Shown here: in pieces, positions 34,374-38,052 of the stretch | Layout of the letters: each line of letters begins with the position of its first letter | How positions within the stretch are numbered: the stretch's first letter is position 1 | From: Mucilaginibacter rivuli | GTDB taxonomy: Bacteria > Bacteroidota > Bacteroidia > Sphingobacteriales > Sphingobacteriaceae | Length of the DNA: 38,052 nucleotides | NCBI RefSeq assembly: GCF_019391655.1 | Contig: NZ_JAHXPQ010000011.1 | Location: 1 to 38,052 of the forward strand | Direction of reading: 5' to 3' | The notes under the pieces: generated by a model | Told to the model about the DNA's origin: nothing | Database searches by the model: none | The model's input: only the letters and a program-made list of their open reading frames with translations | Program-made: the position numbers and the translations under genes

Positions 34374-35009
34374 TTATTTATTTGGCTGAGGGGTTATCCT
34401 GAGGTATGGTTTTACCAGTGTAAAGCCCTTAGGGAACTTGGCCGGGATGTCTTCAGTTTTGGTTGCAGGCACTACTACCACGTCCTCTCCGTCCTTCCAA
34501 TCAGCAGGCGTGGCAACACCATAATTGGCGGTTAATTGCAACGAATCGATCACACGCAGTATCTCCACAAAGTTTCGGCCTGTTGATGCCGGGTATGTGA
34601 TGATGAGCTTAACTGTTTTATCGGGCGCTATAATAAACAATGATCGCACAGTAGCATTTACCGAGGCATTAGGGTGTATCATATCATAAGCTTCGGATAC
34701 TTTGCGATCAGGGTCGGCAATGATCGGGAAATTAACCTCTACCCCTTGCGTTTCGTTAATGTCTTTTATCCAACCATCGTGCGATTCTACTGAATCAACA
34801 CTTAGTGCCAGTACTTTTACATTGCGTTTTGCAAACTCATCTTTTAAGGCTGCGGTGCGGCCCAGCTCTGTTGTACAAACAGGCGTATAATCACCAGGGT
34901 GCGAGAACAGTACGCCCCAGCTGTCGCCTAAATAATCGTAAAACGTAATCTCACCTTGTGAGGTTTTTGCAGTAAAGTTTGGTGCGGCATCGCCTAATCT
35001 TAATCCCAT
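34374..35009 (-). CDS. 1-Cys peroxiredoxin (Prx6-type)
   Basis: A 211-residue thiol peroxidase that reduces hydrogen peroxide and organic or lipid hydroperoxides. The peroxidatic cysteine is Cys45 in HPGDYTPVCTTE; the supporting Arg is in NATVRSLFII. The length and the extended C-terminal domain (GVATPADWKDGEDVVVVPAT) mark the Prx6 subfamily rather than AhpC, and no second (resolving) cysteine is present, so it needs an external reductant. A possible -7 element TACCTTCG (35063-35056) stands about 50 bases upstream. No OxyR or PerR gene is near. It is probably transcribed alone. Confidence 0.94.
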   Translation of the reverse strand: MGLRLGDAAPNFTAKTSQGEITFYDYLGDSWGVLFSHPGDYTPVCTTELGRTAALKDEFAKRNVKVLALSVDSVESHDGWIKDINETQGVEVNFPIIADPDRKVSEAYDMIHPNASVNATVRSLFIIAPDKTVKLIITYPASTGRNFVEILRVIDSLQLTANYGVATPADWKDGEDVVVVPATKTEDIPAKFPKGFTLVKPYLRITPQPNK

Positions 35010-35113
35010 GATATTGTTGTTTTAAAATAAAGTCTACTAATTTGATAGATTATTACGAAGGTATATTAGTTTGAGATAAAGTTCATAATTTATTTGTAAA
35101 AATTAGGGCGCAA

Positions 35114-35146
35114 AGATTTGACAACTTTTAAAAAGTTGTCAAATCT
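35114..35146. repeat. Perfect 16-base inverted repeat (hairpin) after the ABC permease gene
   Basis: AGATTTGACAACTTTT (35114-35129), one base, then its exact reverse complement (35131-35146). As RNA it forms a 14-bp stem with a 5-base loop. It lies seven bases after the stop of the minus-strand permease gene and is followed on that strand by TTTGCG, so it may act as a weak terminator. Similar elements seem frequent in related genomes (from memory), suggesting a dispersed family. Confidence 0.85.
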
Positions 35147-35152
35147 AAATGT

Positions 35153-36244
35153 CTAATCGCTTTCCAACGGATTGGGTGGTTTGATAATGTAAGCGAGTAT
35201 TAAAAACAGGGGGATCAGGGCCAAAAGATATCCACACATAATGATCCAGAAGGCGATAACGAAAGTTCCCATTATCCAGCCCATATATTTTTCCATATCC
35301 AAACCAAAAGGATATAACAGGCAATGGAAAAACAGAATGACACCTAAACCAAAGGCCAGCAGGTAAACCGCCGTAACAGGCGAAAACCGGGTAAACAGCC
35401 AGGCAGCTTCAGGAATAAGCAATAAAGCGTACACGCCTAAAAAAGACAGGAACAGTTTGAGCTTGCTGTAAGGTAAGGTTTTGGAGAAAATGAGGTAAGT
35501 TTCTTCAAACCTGCGCTCCTCAAATATTACAATAGCATGTGCCACCGTAATGGCTAATACAGCAATGGCTGCTACGCGGGTATCATGGCTCACATCGGCA
35601 AACATGATAAACACACCATTAATAATAGCGTATGATAACAACTTGGTTATCAAATAGGTTACCTTTAATTTATTAAACACATGGTACAGGTATAAACTAA
35701 AATACGGTTTCTTCCATTTTTTGGTAAAACGCATCACTGCCGACTGCTTGCTGCCATCAATCAGGTGGTTTACAAGGTACTTGTAAAACCATGCGCTGAG
35801 AGCGATGATCCCGATAAGGTATGCGAGAATACACATAGCTGATAACACATAATAATGATAAACAGCCACCACTATACTTAGGCTCCCATAAACTAATACC
35901 GGCAAACTAACGGCCACCTGTACCACAAACCAGCTGCTAAACTGTTTCTGCCTGGTGTATGATGTACTGCTGTAAAACAAAAATTGTTGGTGAGGGCCTA
36001 ATATCTGCCCGGCGATGTAGTGCCAGCATTTGAATGTGTACAACAACCATACGCCAAACACAATGCTCATCATAAGTGGACTTGTAATAAATGCCAGCAT
36101 GAGCGCCATATGATAATTAAGCAGTTGCGCGGGCTCTACCAAACCAAACAGCACCAAAAACAAAAAGAACAAAATACCGCCATGTACTTTGTAAAAGCCA
36201 TTTGCAAATATTTTGAGCAGTACGTTAGTTAATGGCTTATTCAT
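35153..36244 (-). CDS. ABC transporter permease-like membrane protein
   Basis: 363 residues with roughly eight to ten hydrophobic segments spread over the chain and short polar loops (e.g. WFYKYLVNHLIDGSKQ). No FtsX/MacB periplasmic domain and no recognised permease signature are seen, so its assignment rests on the ATPase gene with which it overlaps by one base (TGATG). Such pairs without a binding protein are usually exporters. The substrate is unknown. The end of the gene is marked by a long inverted repeat. I would not exclude a membrane protein that only uses the ATPase as a regulator. Confidence 0.7.
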   Translation of the reverse strand: MNKPLTNVLLKIFANGFYKVHGGILFFLFLVLFGLVEPAQLLNYHMALMLAFITSPLMMSIVFGVWLLYTFKCWHYIAGQILGPHQQFLFYSSTSYTRQKQFSSWFVVQVAVSLPVLVYGSLSIVVAVYHYYVLSAMCILAYLIGIIALSAWFYKYLVNHLIDGSKQSAVMRFTKKWKKPYFSLYLYHVFNKLKVTYLITKLLSYAIINGVFIMFADVSHDTRVAAIAVLAITVAHAIVIFEERRFEETYLIFSKTLPYSKLKLFLSFLGVYALLLIPEAAWLFTRFSPVTAVYLLAFGLGVILFFHCLLYPFGLDMEKYMGWIMGTFVIAFWIIMCGYLLALIPLFLILAYIIKPPNPLESD

Positions 36245-36879
36245 CAGCTAATTACCTGCAGGGTTTGGTTCTCTACTAACAATACCCCTACTTGCTGTAT
36301 CTCGGCGGCATCAAGTTCCTGGTGTGATGAGAGCATGAAACTTACGCCTTTTTCACGATGCAGATCGCTTATCCAGGTATATAATATTTTTAGGGAATCG
36401 GTATCAATAGTGATAAGCGGTTCATCCAGTAGTATCAGTTTGGGTTCGCCTAAAAAAGCCAATAATAAGGATAGCTTTTTAAGCATCCCGCTGGAATAAG
36501 TACCTATTGGCCTGTCAACATATCCCTGCATGCCCATGCTTTCAACATAGCCCTGCTCCTGCCCTTCGGGCGCCTCTTTAGCATCGGCAAAAAGCTGGAT
36601 CATTTCCGTACCCGTTAAAAACTCCGGGAACAGCGGTTCGGCTTCGGCAAAGTTTACGTACTTGCGGTAATCAACAGGTTGTTTTTTGATGCTGATACTG
36701 CCATCCAAAACAATATCGCCATTAAAGGACAGTATCCCGGCAATTGATTTAAGCAGAGTGCTTTTACCCGAACCGTTAATACCTTTAACCCAATAAATAC
36801 CCGCATCCAAAGCCAGATCGGGCACTTTTAAAGCGGCAATACCGCCGTAAAGTTTTTTAAAGTTATGGAATTGGAGCAT
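36244..36879 (-). CDS. ABC transporter ATP-binding protein
   Basis: A compact 211-residue ATPase. Walker A is GINGSGKST (33-41), the signature is YSSGM (128-132), Walker B is LILLDEP (148-154) and the H-loop His is His186 in SSHQ. In the Q-loop the usual glutamine appears to be replaced by glutamate (NFAEAEPLFPEF), as in some export ATPases. It is coupled to the permease gene by a one-base overlap. ddl lies 139 bases upstream on the same strand, so shared transcription is possible but not shown. The substrate is unknown. Confidence 0.92.
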   Translation of the reverse strand: MLQFHNFKKLYGGIAALKVPDLALDAGIYWVKGINGSGKSTLLKSIAGILSFNGDIVLDGSISIKKQPVDYRKYVNFAEAEPLFPEFLTGTEMIQLFADAKEAPEGQEQGYVESMGMQGYVDRPIGTYSSGMLKKLSLLLAFLGEPKLILLDEPLITIDTDSLKILYTWISDLHREKGVSFMLSSHQELDAAEIQQVGVLLVENQTLQVIS

Positions 36880-37018
36880 GAGTTTTAGATTTTGGTGCTT
36901 TTGCTTTGTTACATACCCGATGTGAATGCAATAGTTCCTGCTCTTGGCCGCAGTGACCCAGTTTTGGGGGAAGAAGAAAACACATATTCCATCTTACCTC
37001 TTCCATTTTACATACGTT

Positions 37019-37999
37019 CTATGGGTTTATCAGCGCATCATAAAACTCCACAATATCCATGCCTGCAGCACGTACCTGTTGCGGTATCAGGCTGGCTTCG
37101 GTTTGGCCGGGTGTAGTGTTTATCTCGATGAAATAAAAATCGCCTGTGCCTTCCTGCAATATAAAATCAAGGCGGGTCATACCGTGGCAATTCAATCGCA
37201 GGTAAACATCCTTTACAATGTGTGTGATGGTTTTGTTTTGCTCAGCGGTCAGGTTGGCAGGGGTAATTTCTTTTGATACCCCGGCAGTATATTTAGCCTC
37301 ATAATCAAAAAACTCTTTCGAACTGATGATCTCGGTAGCGGGCAGTACTTTCAGCTCGCCGTTAAGGTGAACAATGCCAATGCTGAACTCGCGGCCTTGA
37401 ATAAACTCCTCAACCAATATCTGTTTATCCTCGTGGAAAGCTTTTTCTAACGCCTCGCCCAAGCCGGCTATGTTATGCACCTTGCTCATGCCTACACTGC
37501 TGCCGCCATTATTGGGCTTAATAAACAGCGGGAATTTAAGGCGCGATACCACGGCTGCCACATCAATATCATTATGGTGGAACAACTGCATGGATTTGGC
37601 CGTATGTAAACCCTCAATGCCTTGTACAATAGCCTTGGTATACGCCTTATTCATGGTAATGGCCGATGTGGTGGCATCGCAGGTATTGTATGGGATGCCG
37701 AGCATATCAAAATAGCCTTGCAGCTTACCATCTTCGCCGGGTGTACCGTGTACGGTGATAAAAGCGAAATCGAATTTTATCTTATTCCCGTTAAGGGTAA
37801 TGCTGAAATCGTTTTTATCCACGGGCAACTCTGCTCCTGCTTCGGTTACATACACCCATTTTTCACGCGATATCAGGATGGTATAAACATCGTATTTATC
37901 GGCTTTAATGTTTTGCGCTATGTAGGCTGCACTTTTTATGGATACATCATATTCGCCGGAATAACCACCGGCCAAAAGGGCTAAATTCTTCTTCATCAT
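37019..37999 (-). CDS. ddl: D-alanine--D-alanine ligase
   Basis: Makes D-Ala-D-Ala for peptidoglycan with ATP. The 326-residue ATP-grasp enzyme shows LLAGGYSGEYDVSIKSA at the N-terminus, KPNNGGSSVGMSKV (ATP loop), LVEEFIQGREFSIGI and the C-terminal metal-binding block FIEINTTPGQTEASLIPQQV. The tyrosine after Glu in SGEYDVS replaces the histidine usual in E. coli-type enzymes (SAEHEVS) and is, as I recall, common in Bacteroidota. Two adjacent ATGs (37999, 37996) are both possible starts. The predicted transcription start is within a few bases of them, so the mRNA may be nearly leaderless. Confidence 0.96.
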   Translation of the reverse strand: MMKKNLALLAGGYSGEYDVSIKSAAYIAQNIKADKYDVYTILISREKWVYVTEAGAELPVDKNDFSITLNGNKIKFDFAFITVHGTPGEDGKLQGYFDMLGIPYNTCDATTSAITMNKAYTKAIVQGIEGLHTAKSMQLFHHNDIDVAAVVSRLKFPLFIKPNNGGSSVGMSKVHNIAGLGEALEKAFHEDKQILVEEFIQGREFSIGIVHLNGELKVLPATEIISSKEFFDYEAKYTAGVSKEITPANLTAEQNKTITHIVKDVYLRLNCHGMTRLDFILQEGTGDFYFIEINTTPGQTEASLIPQQVRAAGMDIVEFYDALINP

Positions 38000-38004
38000 A
38001 CGTT

Positions 38005-38034
38005 CAAAGATATGGAAATGTGCGTATGTGCAAA
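38005..38034 (-). promoter_or_regulatory. Promoter of ddl
   Basis: On the minus strand TTTG (38034-38031), an 18-base spacer and TATCTTTG (38012-38005) match the -33/-7 consensus exactly. The expected start of transcription, at about 37998-38002, coincides with the ddl start codon. Confidence 0.65.
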
Positions 38035-38047
38035 TGAGGAAATGTGC
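38018..38047. repeat. Degenerate short repeat of ATGTGC units
   Basis: ATGTGC occurs at 38018, 38026 and 38042, with CAAATG/GAAATG spacers, and the pattern reaches the window edge. It overlaps the ddl promoter. Similar low-complexity ATTTGCACAT stretches are, from memory, frequent between genes in related genomes. Confidence 0.4.
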
Positions 38048-38052
38048 AAATT

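Noticed and set aside
36944..37276. 110-codon plus-strand ORF near the ddl end
   Set aside because: Mostly opposite ddl; the product has no domain-like pattern.

Overview
The window looks like a chromosomal segment of a Bacteroidota bacterium, most likely Sphingobacteriaceae (Mucilaginibacter- or Pedobacter-like). The reasons are TAnnTTTG-type promoters with an upstream TTTG/TTG box, a secreted enzyme with a type IX secretion C-terminal tail, three TonB-plug/MG2-like surface proteins, futalosine-route menaquinone genes and protein sequences typical of that family. The genus is inferred from sequence style, not from a database search. No rRNA, tRNA, CRISPR array, transposase or prophage gene was seen.

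Layout. Positions 144-2578 (minus) hold a secreted subtilisin-like protease and an SGNH hydrolase. Positions 2679-3275 (plus) hold an anti-sigma-like/cupin protein. Positions 3481-6711 (plus) hold a large T9SS-exported glycoside-hydrolase-like protein with two tandem 134-residue modules. A bidirectional terminator separates it from a sulfur amino acid block on the minus strand: SAM-I riboswitch, short leader ORF, metY, metX and hom, with a separate upstream trans-sulfuration enzyme gene. Positions 12200-20818 (plus) carry three tightly coupled paralogues with MG2-like and barrel-less TonB-plug-like domains. Then come mqnE, a histidine phosphatase gene and mqnA (plus), a convergent single-domain response regulator, a PepSY-like secreted protein, and the minus-strand operon gyrA-TPR-TPR. 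The right end has a TraB/GumN-family protein, hemF with a small secreted protein, an MFS transporter, a cold-shock protein, a 1-Cys peroxiredoxin, and ddl followed by a compact ABC transporter pair.

The most striking observation is at 10547-10782. A clear SAM-I riboswitch is followed, nine bases after its P1 stem, by a 39-codon ORF too short for ordinary gene calling, whose last nine residues are MYMCCCCMC. It ends 114 bases before metY (O-acetylhomoserine sulfhydrylase). This suggests two-layer control of the metY-metX-hom operon: SAM sensing by the aptamer and charged tRNA-Cys/Met sensing by ribosome stalling. A segment inside the leader ORF can also pair with the P4 strand of the aptamer, giving a possible link between the layers.

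Other points of interest are a local DNA-level near-identity tract between the second and third MG2/plug paralogues (probable gene conversion), a phosphatase gene embedded between two menaquinone genes, glycine at the quinolone-relevant Asp87-equivalent position of GyrA, a long perfect inverted repeat at 35114-35146, and several very short predicted mRNA leaders.
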